26,580 bases of DNA from CAZBWE01 sp964440735 (GTDB lineage: Bacteria; Planctomycetota; Phycisphaerae; Sedimentisphaerales; Anaerobacaceae), in contig CAYTTK010000017.1 in assembly GCA_964440735.1 (NCBI GenBank), positions 1 to 26,580 on the forward strand, read 5' to 3'. Shown here piece by piece: positions 1-7,331 of this stretch. Under the pieces are notes generated by a model. That model saw only the letters and a program-made list of their open reading frames with translations, did not search any database and had not been told where the DNA came from. Position 1 is the stretch's first letter, and each line of letters starts with the position of its first letter. Position numbers and translations under genes: made by a program.

Positions 1-207
1 CTGCGACTCTCGTCGCAAGACGAGGCAGCAGGTGAAAGCAAGAACGGGGGCACGGGCTGCCCCTTCTCCATGCCCTGTAAAATTAGTCTTGTGCAGCTAA
101 TCTTCAAGATTCATCGGTTTTTTAGGGCACTGGCTGCATTAAATTACACAGACCTCGGCGAGTCGGAACTTCGTGCAATTGCAGCCAATCAAGATTCAGC
201 TAACTAA
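1..207 (+). CDS. possible 3' end of an unidentified gene
   Basis: Frame 1 is open from the first base to a TAA at 205-207 (68 codons), so this could be the C-terminal part of a gene starting left of the window. The peptide has a short Cys pair (GCPFSMPC) followed by a helical, Leu/Ala-rich tail ending ELRAIAANQDSAN. I do not recognise the family. A perfect small hairpin with a GCAA loop (CTCGTC/GACGAG) lies at about 9-24, so the stretch could instead belong to a structured RNA or a repeat. Evidence is only open-frame length at a window edge, hence low confidence. Confidence 0.22.
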   Translation: MRLSSQDEAAGESKNGGTGCPFSMPCKISLVQLIFKIHRFFRALAALNYTDLGESELRAIAANQDSAN

Positions 208-484
208 AATATATGAAACAGAAGCCGAGTGAGGCAAACGACAACAAAAATATCAGGACCATATTTTGCAAAGTACCACAAAAGTTGATTTTACTTCCTA
301 TAAAAAGTATGGCTTTGATTCATCGAGGCAGGTCAATCTGACAGATGAGGCGAGTTTTTTTGAAAGCAAAAAATTTTTCATAAAAAAATTTTAACTGTAC
401 GGACTGGTGAAAATACTCGAAATTTTTGTTAAAGGTGTAACAAAGCAAAGTTTATAGGACGAGGTGGTATAGGCATCAAGCGGC
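208..484. other. intergenic stretch without a recognised gene
   Basis: AT-rich DNA between the open frame at the window edge and the 3' end of gpsA. It contains short A/T runs (about 367-392), but no convincing ORF, GC-rich terminator stem or promoter pair on either strand. Confidence 0.5.
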
Positions 485-1564
485 TTATTCGGCTTTTAGT
501 TGGCGGGTCATTAAATCGGAGATAGCGGCCTGGACGGGCTTGTTCTCAAACAACACTTCGAAGACTGCCTGCGTGATTGGCATATCAACATTATACTTGG
601 CAGCAAGAGCAACAACTGATTTGCAGGTAGCAACGCCTTCGACAACCGATTCGGTTGCATCTTGAGCCTGCCCAACAGTCTGGCCTCTGCCTATCCTTTC
701 ACCAAAAGAGCGATTTCTTCCCTTCGGTGAAATGCAGGTTGTCACCAAATCACCCAGTCCTGCCAGGCCGGCAAAGGTCTGCGGCCTGGCACCCATGGCA
801 ATACCCATGCGAGTAATCTCGGTAAGACCTCTGGTTAGAAGGGCCGCCTTGGTATTGTCGCCGGCACCGATGCCATCTATTATTCCTGCAGCTATGGCTA
901 TGATATTTTTGCAGGCAGCAGCTAACTCAACGCCGACAACGTCGGTATTGGTATAGACACGAAGCCAGTGACAATTAAAAGTGTGCTGGATTTTTTTGGC
1001 CAGCGACTCATCGCAGCAAGCGGCGCAGGCGGTAGCGGGAAGCTTTCTGGCCAATTCATCAGCGATAGTCGGGCCGGAAAGAACTACGTATCTCGTCGCT
1101 CGCTTTTTACTCAGGACGTCGGCCATTATTTGTGTCGGACACAGCAGCGTATCATTTTCTATGCCCTTGGTAACTGTGACGATGGGGACATTTTCAGGGA
1201 CATAACTTCTAAGCCGGCTCCAGACACTGCGCATAAACTGGCAGGGAACAGCAGAGACAATCAGGTCGGCACCAGCCATTATACGCTTGTCCTCGGGTTC
1301 AAAGACGAGTGTGTCGGGTAGTTTGTAGCCGGGCAGAAATTTTTTGTTTTCGCGGCTCTTTTCGATATCAGCCAACTGCCGGCTGTCATAACCCCACATC
1401 TGCGTGGCTATGCCTTTGTTACACAGCAGCATAGCCATAACGGTGGCCATTCCGCCATCGCCGATTATGGAAATGCGTTTGTATCCCGTCGCTTGTTGCG
1501 GCTCGACTGAGCTCGACGAAGTCTTGTCGCTCGTATTTCGTATTTTATTTGGATTATAACCCAT
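485..1564 (-). CDS. gpsA: glycerol-3-phosphate dehydrogenase [NAD(P)+]
   Basis: Cytoplasmic enzyme reducing dihydroxyacetone phosphate to sn-glycerol 3-phosphate, the backbone of phospholipids. The 359 residues show the family signature in order: a Rossmann nucleotide loop (IGDGGMA, residues 34-40), TKGIEND (132-138), LSGPTIADEL (162-171), the catalytic-lysine region AACKNIIAIAAG (K219), and GDNTKAALLTRG (235-246). The loop is GDGGMA where the family usually has GAGxWG. The protein is about 25-30 residues longer than usual at the N-terminus. No ATG, GTG or TTG codon lies between the chosen ATG and the Rossmann strand, so the extension is real unless a non-standard start is used. No strong ribosome binding site precedes the ATG. 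The extension contains a small palindromic sequence (see findings). It is transcribed alone, away from parA. Confidence 0.95.
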   Translation of the reverse strand: MGYNPNKIRNTSDKTSSSSVEPQQATGYKRISIIGDGGMATVMAMLLCNKGIATQMWGYDSRQLADIEKSRENKKFLPGYKLPDTLVFEPEDKRIMAGADLIVSAVPCQFMRSVWSRLRSYVPENVPIVTVTKGIENDTLLCPTQIMADVLSKKRATRYVVLSGPTIADELARKLPATACAACCDESLAKKIQHTFNCHWLRVYTNTDVVGVELAAACKNIIAIAAGIIDGIGAGDNTKAALLTRGLTEITRMGIAMGARPQTFAGLAGLGDLVTTCISPKGRNRSFGERIGRGQTVGQAQDATESVVEGVATCKSVVALAAKYNVDMPITQAVFEVLFENKPVQAAISDLMTRQLKAE

Positions 1565-1659
1565 AACGTGAGAATTAGAACAGCCATACGCAAGAAAGTC
1601 AATCTTGATGGTTGAATTTTGAGCACAAATTCAGAGGTCGTGGTTGGAAATGCGATTAT

Positions 1660-2010
1660 TTATTTATGAAGGTTTTTAGCAATATAGCATCGAAGTTGAC
1701 ACTTACAAAAAGTCCTATCCATAAAAGATGTTCTAAATTCACAATCTTGCTGATTTTCAGGTGAGCATTCGACCAATCCTATGTCTGGGACTAATTTTGC
1801 CTTGCAGAGGTTCATAAATCCCGATTTGTAACATTGAAAATTTTTGGCACATTTCATTGCAGCGATTATATTTTTTATTTGCTGTTGTTGCTGCTGTTGT
1901 TTTTGCCCTAGGGCAGGAGTAGGTTTTTTTGTGCGGGTTCTTTTCGGAATCCAGACGCTATCGAAAATCTCTGAAAAATCCTTTTGTAGTCCTACCCTAT
2001 ATTTTTGCAT
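1660..2010 (-). CDS. small cysteine-rich protein overlapping parA
   Basis: A 116-residue protein whose ATG (2008-2010) lies inside the last codons of parA, preceded by GAGGAG 7 bases upstream, so translation is probably coupled to parA. A longer reading frame extends into parA, but the internal ATG with its Shine-Dalgarno is the sensible start. Residues 1-23 (MQKYRVGLQKDFSEIFDSVW then IPK) form a compact N-terminal motif. Residues 24-46 are a basic linker ending in seven glutamines. Residues 54-108 hold eight cysteines (54, 60, 69, 82, 90, 102, 104, 108) in a metal-binding or disulfide-like pattern ending CKCQLRCYIAK. There is no signal peptide or membrane segment. I do not recognise a named family. 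Its position where parB often sits suggests, but does not show, a partner role for ParA. Confidence 0.72.
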   Translation of the reverse strand: MQKYRVGLQKDFSEIFDSVWIPKRTRTKKPTPALGQKQQQQQQQIKNIIAAMKCAKNFQCYKSGFMNLCKAKLVPDIGLVECSPENQQDCEFRTSFMDRTFCKCQLRCYIAKNLHK

Positions 2011-2794
2011 GGGTAAGCTCCTCAGCCCAGACGGTATCGTTAAGTATCTCATCAGCCAAAGACATATAGTCGGCGGCTCCTCTGCTTTGCGGTGCATAGG
2101 TAAAGATAGATTCACCGGCACTTGGTGCTTCGGCCAGCCTGAGAGACTTGTGAATAACGGTATCAAAAACCAAATCTCCAAAAAGCTTGCGCATCCGCTG
2201 TTGAATTTGTCTGCTGAAGATTGTTCTTTCTTCGACGAAAGTCAACAATAGTCCAAGCACCTCCAAGGGGTAGTGTGCGAAGCGCCCTTTAATAATACGC
2301 ATGGTTTCAAGTAGTCGTTTCAGACCTTCCAAAGCATAGTAGTGCACTTGAACAGGGACAATGACGTCGGTACTGGCGGCGAGTGCGTTGAGTGTCAGGA
2401 TGCCGAGTGCCGGTGGACAATCGATAATGCACACATTGTATCTGTCGCTTACTGTTCTAATTTTCTTGGTTAAGATTGACTCTTTTTGAAGAATATTGCG
2501 CAGTTCCATTTCCGCACCTGCGAGCAAGACATTACATGGTGCCAGGTCAAGCCATTCGATGTTCGTACCTATTACAACGGAGGAAAGCGGAACTTGTCTA
2601 TTGGATATAATGTCATGGATGGTTTTACTTAAGGAGTCGGGATTGCAGCCCAATCCCATCGTGGCGTGCGCCTGGGGGTCGAGGTCAATCAGCAAGACAC
2701 GTTTTGCCAATGCAGCAAAAGCAGCTGCGGTATTTATGGCGGTAGTTGTTTTGCCACAGCCGCCTTTTTGATTCACTATTGCTATTGTTCTCAT
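1997..2794 (-). CDS. parA: ParA/Soj-type chromosome-partitioning ATPase
   Basis: A 265-residue cytoplasmic deviant-Walker ATPase. The P-loop KGGCGKTTT lies at residues 10-18, the A' motif LLIDLDPQ at about 34-41, and the Walker B-like IIDCPP at 123-128. Length is normal for chromosomal Soj/ParA without an N-terminal HTH. Family members form ATP-dependent dimers that bind DNA nonspecifically and position chromosomes or other cargo. No parB or parS-like site was noticed next to it; the gene downstream is the small cysteine-rich ORF, overlapping it by 14 bases. The gene could therefore be an orphan ParA (MinD/cargo-positioning type) rather than the segregation ParA. Upstream there is a TTGACA box and an 18-bp palindrome that may control it. 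The ribosome binding site is weak. Confidence 0.9.
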   Translation of the reverse strand: MRTIAIVNQKGGCGKTTTAINTAAAFAALAKRVLLIDLDPQAHATMGLGCNPDSLSKTIHDIISNRQVPLSSVVIGTNIEWLDLAPCNVLLAGAEMELRNILQKESILTKKIRTVSDRYNVCIIDCPPALGILTLNALAASTDVIVPVQVHYYALEGLKRLLETMRIIKGRFAHYPLEVLGLLLTFVEERTIFSRQIQQRMRKLFGDLVFDTVIHKSLRLAEAPSAGESIFTYAPQSRGAADYMSLADEILNDTVWAEELTHAKI

Positions 2795-2868
2795 TCTACT
2801 TAGGATTATCCAAAGTTCTTACAAAAAAACATCTCTTACGGAGGAGAAAACTATACAGGAAACTCAAA

Positions 2869-2886
2869 GGAGCATCATGACGCTCC
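2869..2886. promoter_or_regulatory. 18-bp palindrome in the parA leader
   Basis: Inverted repeat GGAGC-a-TCATGA-c-GCTCC, symmetrical except for one opposed pair. It lies between the proposed parA promoter and the parA ATG, about 20 bp downstream of the candidate -10. It could be an operator or an RNA hairpin. On the minus strand it is followed only by a weak T-rich stretch, so it is a poor terminator. Confidence 0.35.
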
Positions 2887-2905
2887 CCCTTAAATACAAA
2901 AATAA

Positions 2906-2934
2906 GCAATACCTACTCAAGAAAAAATTGTCAA
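2906..2934 (-). promoter_or_regulatory. candidate promoter of parA
   Basis: On the minus strand a perfect TTGACA (2929-2934) is followed after 17 bases by TATTGC (2906-2911), a weak -10. It points toward parA, whose ATG is about 110 bases further on. Only the -35 is strong. Confidence 0.32.
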
Positions 2935-3053
2935 GAAAAAAACGATAAAAAGAAAGTTAAAACTCGAAAACTTATTTCCAGGAATTAAAAGTAAGCTCAC
3001 AAAATGTATTTACAGTCAATAGAGCGAAAATGGGCTATATAGGCGGTTTATTT

Positions 3054-3824
3054 CTAATAAGTCACCGGGCGGTTTTCTACTGGTTGTGTCCACCTCTTAC
3101 CGTTCTTTTCAAATTCAACCTTGTTTTTGTATATCTTGACTACGTTGATTCCATGAAGAGTGTCTCCTTCGTATACGATTTGGTTACCAATTACCGCAGA
3201 TGGTTTGTCTTCGCTGTAGAGGATGCCAGTTACAAGTCGATAAACCGGTGTCGTTGTAGTGGAGAAGGATGATAAAAGATGTCGGCTTAATCCTTGTCCA
3301 CCACTTGATTCATTTTTCAGGAATTTCAATGATACTGCCAAAGCAATGACGATAAGAAGCGGCAGGGCTATGGTTTCGTGAGATTTGTTCCTAAAGTATA
3401 ACCAGGTAGTCCAACCCAAGACGGGTACACCAAGTGCCAGCATAACAATTCGCAATAAGCAGCCATTAGTGTTTTCTGTTGTGTGTAAACTCAGGGGAAG
3501 TTTCGTTCCGTAATTTAAATTGCCCAGCACCGTCAAGATATTCAGAGCCAGAAGAATCCACGCGATAAGGACCAACACTTTGCTACCAGTTTTTTTAGCG
3601 GTCTTTTTCGGTATAGGGCTGTTTCTTCTCTGCCACTCTGTCCGCTGCTGGCCAACCTGACCAGCAGTTTTGTTGTGTGTTTTGGCATAGTTTGGAGGAT
3701 TTTGTGTAGTGGGTTGAAGCACCTTTAGAAGAGCACTGTTTCTGGGCACCACCACACTTTGAGAATCAAGAAGCTTTGATATCGCCTGTTTCATTAATAT
3801 ACAATCCTTTTGACGATTTGCCAT
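3054..3824 (-). CDS. membrane protein with GspB-like C-terminal domain
   Basis: Predicted inner-membrane protein of 256 residues. The start is the second ATG (MANRQKD): AAGGAG stands 6 bases before it but touches the first ATG two codons upstream. Layout: an N-terminal soluble stretch of about 80 residues with basic, Pro/Gln-rich linker; three hydrophobic segments beginning VLVLIAWILLALNIL, LLRIVMLALGVPVLG and TIALPLLIVIALAVS; then a C-terminal module of about 55 residues (VTGILYSEDKPSAVIGNQIV to GKRWTQPV). The C-terminal module resembles the periplasmic domain of GspB/PulB type II secretion assembly factors, where a GILYS-like strand and an EGD turn recur. No other secretion gene is nearby. 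Function is therefore only suggested; the membrane topology is the firmer reading. Confidence 0.65.
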   Translation of the reverse strand: MANRQKDCILMKQAISKLLDSQSVVVPRNSALLKVLQPTTQNPPNYAKTHNKTAGQVGQQRTEWQRRNSPIPKKTAKKTGSKVLVLIAWILLALNILTVLGNLNYGTKLPLSLHTTENTNGCLLRIVMLALGVPVLGWTTWLYFRNKSHETIALPLLIVIALAVSLKFLKNESSGGQGLSRHLLSSFSTTTTPVYRLVTGILYSEDKPSAVIGNQIVYEGDTLHGINVVKIYKNKVEFEKNGKRWTQPVENRPVTY

Positions 3825-3830
3825 GGTCAT

Positions 3831-4453
3831 CTCCTTTGACTAATAAGGCATTTCGCACTTCACACTACGAAACAGCAGTTTTTATGGAGTGGATTTGGCA
3901 GGAGTCAAAAACAAGCCTTCTCACCACCATCCTTAAAAGCAGGCCAATGGCCAATCCATGTTGTAAATAAATACAACTGCTTTATTTATAGAGGAAAGCT
4001 TGGCAGGAAATTATAGGCTTCCTTACCGCTACCACTCCTCCTTGGTTTAATGCAAATATACATATTAAAATCGAGATGTCAAGAAAAAAGTCCTATAAAA
4101 TAATAATTTTTTATGGTTTTAAGAGAAATCTAAATAGGTTTTTTGCTGGATTTGCTAATATACGGCCTAATTAAGCAGGGGCTTAGCTGATGATTCGCTC
4201 CTATGAGGATGATTAAATTTCCTTAACGCTTCCACACTGAGGGCACTTAGCAAAGGCTTTGTAGCTCTGTGCGGACCAATCAAGAAAAGGCCTGATGTAA
4301 TAAATAGATGCGCCTCCTGCTATTTTCAGATAAGCCTCCTGCCACTTCCCTGATTGGTTTTGACGGTAACTTATTCAGTGAATATCGGAAGATTAATTAT
4401 GTATTTGTTTTCCCCTTCCGGTTGAATCAGCTATGGGTTTTCATTTGCGAAAT
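3831..4453. other. 623-bp region with one degraded frame
   Basis: Between the two minus-strand membrane protein genes. It probably holds the promoter and leader of the gene ending at 3054, with an AT-rich core at about 4060-4160. The only coding signal is the remnant at 4213-4374 (separate entry). The plus-strand frame at 3776-3970 is not convincing. No repeat array or terminator with a GC-rich stem was found. Confidence 0.5.
4213..4374 (-). pseudogene. C-terminal gene remnant with zinc-ribbon-like tail
   Basis: A 53-codon open stretch ending in TAA (4213-4215) and closed upstream by an in-frame TGA (4375-4377). It contains no ATG, GTG or TTG. It encodes a plausible protein tail, with KWQEAYLKIAGGASIYYIRP followed by FLDWSAQSYKAFAKCPQCGS and VKEI. 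The CPQCG pair near the C-terminus looks like half of a zinc ribbon. The absence of a start and the upstream stops suggest the surviving end of a degraded gene. The family is not recognised. A programmed event such as UGA recoding cannot be excluded, but nothing supports it. Confidence 0.35.
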
Positions 4454-5092
4454 TTAATAATTTTTGTACAGAAATAACAAACCGTAACCTAAAGCGGCAA
4501 TAGCCGAAAGAACAAGGCAAGAAATCAAAACCAAAACAAAAATTCCGACAGGGTTGTCTTCCGTTAGACTAAACAAGAGCCATTGTCCAAAAGACATTCT
4601 GCGTGATTTGCCTGCTTGCTTTATTTTCGGTTTGGCCCTGGAACGTGGTTTCTTCATAGCTTTTTGCGGCTCAGCTGCAGGGATTTCTTGGGCAGTTACA
4701 GCTTCGACAGCAGGTATCTCTTCCACCAGTTTCTCCATGTCTGTTATATCAAACTCTTCTTCAGGTACCTGCGGTTCTGTTTCTTCGAAATCTGGCATTT
4801 TAGTTTCCTCCTCTTCAAATTCAGGTAATGGTAGCTCCTGTTCCTCCGGCTGGGGGGCCTCAGGTTCTACAGATATAGGTGCGGGTTCAGGTTCTTTAAC
4901 CTGCGGTTCCTCAGGGACTACCGAAGCACTTTCTTCGGAGGCGAAGGCCTCAACTTCATCGATCTTAAGGAAGACGGATGGGCCATCGCAAAACCCGCGT
5001 AATTTACCTTGTTCTATTATTTGCTTTACTTCTTCCTCAGTTTTGTTGAGCTTTTCAGCAGCTTCTTGCAATGTATAGAACATACCGGCCAT
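4454..5092 (-). CDS. HTH domain protein with acidic linker and C-terminal membrane anchor
   Basis: A 212-residue protein. Residues 1-50 (FYTLQEAAEKLNKTEEEV, then a helix and a GPSVFLKIDEV wing) match the MerR/excisionase-type helix-turn-helix fold, in which a family member would read DNA or bind a partner. Residues about 55-140 are very rich in Glu and Pro. A basic stretch (KKPRSRAKPKIKQAGKSRR) follows, then one hydrophobic helix near the C-terminus (IFVLVLISCLVLSAIAALGY). The start is taken at the ATG preceded by GGGAG with 8-base spacing, five codons inside the longest frame. The helix-linker-anchor plan suggests a tail-anchored membrane protein rather than a soluble repressor. A promoter and a strong hairpin lie upstream. 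Function unknown. Confidence 0.72.
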   Translation of the reverse strand: MAGMFYTLQEAAEKLNKTEEEVKQIIEQGKLRGFCDGPSVFLKIDEVEAFASEESASVVPEEPQVKEPEPAPISVEPEAPQPEEQELPLPEFEEEETKMPDFEETEPQVPEEEFDITDMEKLVEEIPAVEAVTAQEIPAAEPQKAMKKPRSRAKPKIKQAGKSRRMSFGQWLLFSLTEDNPVGIFVLVLISCLVLSAIAALGYGLLFLYKNY

Positions 5093-5126
5093 ATTTATTT
5101 CTCCCATAAGATAGTGACTAAACCCA

Positions 5127-5156
5127 ATAAGGTTGCTTATTTTTTAAGCACCTTAT
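5127..5156. repeat. 12-bp inverted repeat in the leader of the HTH/membrane gene
   Basis: ATAAGG plus TGCTTA pair with TAAGCA plus CCTTAT around an all-T loop, with one bulged T. It lies between the proposed promoter (5201-5229) and the gene start. No T-run follows on the minus strand, so it is more likely an operator or leader hairpin than a terminator. Confidence 0.5.
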
Positions 5157-5200
5157 GATGTTCTATATTTATACCTTAATAGATTTACATACAACCCAAT

Positions 5201-5229
5201 ATTATATCATATCTATATCGAAAATACAA
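5201..5229 (-). promoter_or_regulatory. candidate promoter of the HTH/membrane gene
   Basis: On the minus strand TTGTAT (5224-5229) and a perfect TATAAT (5201-5206) are separated by 17 bases. The gene start is about 110 bases downstream. The region is AT-rich, which raises the chance of coincidental matches. Confidence 0.4.
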
Positions 5230-5334
5230 GGCCCATTTCATACAACTATTGCCACAAAGATTGCAGGAGATTTTCGATAGTATTGCATAAGTCCTTTGTA
5301 TTAAACGGTTTAGCGTGAATTGCTTTATTTGTTA

Positions 5335-5964
5335 TTAAGCCTTTTTAAGCTCAATTGATGCCAGAATTTTCCTGCACGTGCAGTGATTTCCTAAATGACA
5401 TAAAGCGAGTTTTGAAGCAGTGAATTTTATTGGAAATCTCTGCTCTTGTACTTGGCCACATCCGATTGTTATATGAGGGAAAAACCTTGCAAAGCTGGAT
5501 TTTTCTCGATAGCTCTTAATCCATTCCAGCGTGGTTTCTGCAACATCCTCATCATCGTATATCATATCGCTGGTTACAATACTGCTGAAATAAGGCTGAA
5601 TTTTTTCCATCACTTTTTCGTGAAGCAATTGAAGCTCTCTTGTCTTCTCCACCTCAAAAACCGACACTGTTTCACCCCTTGAATCTTGACTGTCGTCAGA
5701 CAAGTTTGTTGAAGTATTGATGCCGAGAATTTGCAGCTCACCTATAGTACATCGTTCTGCAATTGCTGTTAAAACTTTCTCAATAGCAGATACATCTGCT
5801 TCATCGATACACCCCATAGCCAAAGAAATATGCGGCAGGCAATTTTCTTTGTGCAGAACTATTTTCCTGCCGAATTGTTCCACCAATTTGGCGTTCACTT
5901 CAATAGCTTTATTTGTCATTACCTCATCCGGCAACAATACAACATCAACCGCTATTCTCCCCAT
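5335..5964 (-). CDS. 2H phosphoesterase superfamily protein (2'-5' RNA ligase-like)
   Basis: A 209-residue cytoplasmic protein with the two H-x-[ST] motifs that define the 2H superfamily: PHIS (H45, S47) and PHIT (H164, T166), about 120 residues apart as usual. Family members cleave or ligate 2'-5' phosphodiester bonds or cyclic phosphates in RNA or nucleotides; the substrate cannot be told from sequence. The start is well supported by GGAGG 9-10 bases before the ATG. The gene follows murG on the same strand, but a 90-bp palindromic repeat fills the gap, so co-transcription is uncertain. Confidence 0.82.
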   Translation of the reverse strand: MGRIAVDVVLLPDEVMTNKAIEVNAKLVEQFGRKIVLHKENCLPHISLAMGCIDEADVSAIEKVLTAIAERCTIGELQILGINTSTNLSDDSQDSRGETVSVFEVEKTRELQLLHEKVMEKIQPYFSSIVTSDMIYDDEDVAETTLEWIKSYREKSSFARFFPHITIGCGQVQEQRFPIKFTASKLALCHLGNHCTCRKILASIELKKA

Positions 5965-5981
5965 ATTTATTTTCCTCCGTT

Positions 5982-6071
5982 GTCATTCCGTGCTTGCCTG
6001 CCCCAGCAATTCGTTGGCCGGGGACACGGAATCCATATCTTTTGCTGGATTCCTGCTTCCGCAGGAATGAC
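5982..6071. repeat. palindromic interspersed repeat between murG and the 2H gene
   Basis: A 90-bp element bounded by perfect inverted ends GTCATTCC and GGAATGAC. Inner arms also pair (TGCCCCAGC region with GGCCGGGG, and TCCTGC/GCAGGA). It starts 2 bp after the murG stop and ends just before the ribosome binding site of the next gene. Its form (GTCATTCCTGC...GCAGGAATGAC) is that of the non-autonomous palindromic repeats scattered through many bacterial genomes. It encodes nothing credible and may act as a transcription or mRNA-stability element. Confidence 0.75.
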
Positions 6072-6072
6072 G

Positions 6073-7197
6073 TTAGATTATTTTGTTGGATGTTTTTAAT
6101 AATCTGTCTGCTATTTTAAGAGCTGCTTCTTTTTTCGCGATTGCTGCGCACTTATCCTTCATCTCTCGTCGCTTTTCATCGTCTTTCATCAATTCTTGAA
6201 GCTCTTGCCACAGCCATTCTGCTCTGTCTTTTTCATCCGGTAAATCATCAACTATAACCGCTGCCCCGGCCTGAACCAGCTTGCCAGCGTTTAAGTATTG
6301 GTGTTTATCCTTATGATATGGATAAGGCATACAGATACTTGGGACACCTGCCGCTGCATATTCAGCGACACTGACCGCACCGCTTCTGCCAATCACCAAA
6401 TCCGTAGCGGCTAACAAGTTTGGCATATCATCAAAATATCCTAAAACCTTATGTTTGATTTTGACGCCGCTATATTTACTGCTGACCTTATCGTAATTAT
6501 TTTCTCCTGTCAGATGCATTATCTGCCAATCATCCGCAAAACTATCTAACTTTTCTAACAGAGAGCAAACAGTTCGGTTGATGTTTTCCGACCCGCTCGA
6601 TGCGCCGGTTATAAGCAGCGTCTTTTTATTTTTATCAAGGCCTAATTCCTCTATCGCTTTGTATGGCTGCGGATTTAAAAAGCCGCTTCGCAGAGGACAG
6701 CCAACAACGTTGATTTTTGCTTTTGTTTTGGCAAAGTATTGTTCTGTCTTCTCGAACTGCACAAAAATCTCATCTGCCCAGCGGCCGATTATCTTATTTG
6801 CCCGGCCGGGCAAAATATCGACGTTCAAAAGCACTACAGGCACATTTAATCTATGTGTGGCAAAGCAGACCGGCCCTGCAACAAATCCGCCGACGCCAAT
6901 AACCTTCGCATTTGGATTTGCAGCGATTACTTCTTTTGCGATTTTGTAACTTTTTAAAAACGAAGAGCAAAAACCGACCAGTTCACCTAATCCTGCGGAG
7001 AGGCCTTTGGCAGGCAAACTGATATATTCAAAGCCGGCTTGCTTAAGGATTCTCGAATCGATGTCACGAGTGCTGCAGAAAAAACGTATCTTTGCTGTCG
7101 GCTCGAGCTTGGCTATCTGCTCTGCGACAGCGATGGCGGGATATATATGCCCTCCAGTCCCGCCGCCTGCAAAGAAAAAGCAATTGCTACCCATCAT
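6073..7197 (-). CDS. murG: UDP-GlcNAc:lipid I N-acetylglucosaminyltransferase MurG
   Basis: A 374-residue peripheral membrane glycosyltransferase that adds GlcNAc from UDP-GlcNAc to lipid I, giving lipid II for peptidoglycan. The glycine-rich loop FAGGGTGGHIYPA is at residues 9-21. The donor-binding region GRSGAVSVAEYAAAGVP lies at 270-286, followed by PYPYHKDKHQYLNA. The family's usual QN-x-x-PG segment appears here as NVDILPG (125-131). Length is normal. The start has GGAG 5 bases upstream. In most bacteria ftsW lies directly upstream; here ftsW is about 5 kb away, with a giant secreted protein between them. Confidence 0.95.
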   Translation of the reverse strand: MMGSNCFFFAGGGTGGHIYPAIAVAEQIAKLEPTAKIRFFCSTRDIDSRILKQAGFEYISLPAKGLSAGLGELVGFCSSFLKSYKIAKEVIAANPNAKVIGVGGFVAGPVCFATHRLNVPVVLLNVDILPGRANKIIGRWADEIFVQFEKTEQYFAKTKAKINVVGCPLRSGFLNPQPYKAIEELGLDKNKKTLLITGASSGSENINRTVCSLLEKLDSFADDWQIMHLTGENNYDKVSSKYSGVKIKHKVLGYFDDMPNLLAATDLVIGRSGAVSVAEYAAAGVPSICMPYPYHKDKHQYLNAGKLVQAGAAVIVDDLPDEKDRAEWLWQELQELMKDDEKRREMKDKCAAIAKKEAALKIADRLLKTSNKII

Positions 7198-7276
7198 TCA
7201 GACTCCTGGTTTACCTGCGAAGAAAGTTTGCCTGAACTCAGTAATAAATGCAAGTGTTTTTTCGGTGCCTTATTTA

Positions 7277-7315
7277 TCATCTTGAACGAAGCGAAGGATG
7301 CAATGTGTAAGATGA
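7277..7315. repeat. 39-bp palindromic repeat upstream of murG
   Basis: The inverted ends TCATCTT and AAGATGA enclose a GAACGAAGCGAAGGATG core. This is the common bacterial repeat form TCATCCTGAACGAAGCGAAGGAT. It lies between the stop of the 1520-residue protein gene and murG, within a 134-bp gap. Confidence 0.6.
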
Positions 7316-7331
7316 CAAAGACAAGTATTTT

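Noticed and set aside
1..240. tmRNA, RNase P RNA or other structured RNA at the window start
   Set aside because: A short GNRA-capped hairpin is present, but none of the conserved tmRNA ends, tag sequence or RNase P core motifs.
1844..2251. Plus-strand Cys-rich frame opposite the small protein gene
   Set aside because: The run of Cys is the antisense of the poly-Gln codons.
4554..5078. Ser/Gly-rich plus-strand frame
   Set aside because: It is the antisense of the Glu/Pro-rich linker of the HTH/membrane gene, which produces low-complexity frames.
5717..6119. Overlapping plus-strand frames at the murG-2H gene junction
   Set aside because: They read through the palindromic repeat and the antisense of the 2H gene; no ribosome binding site and no protein-like pattern.
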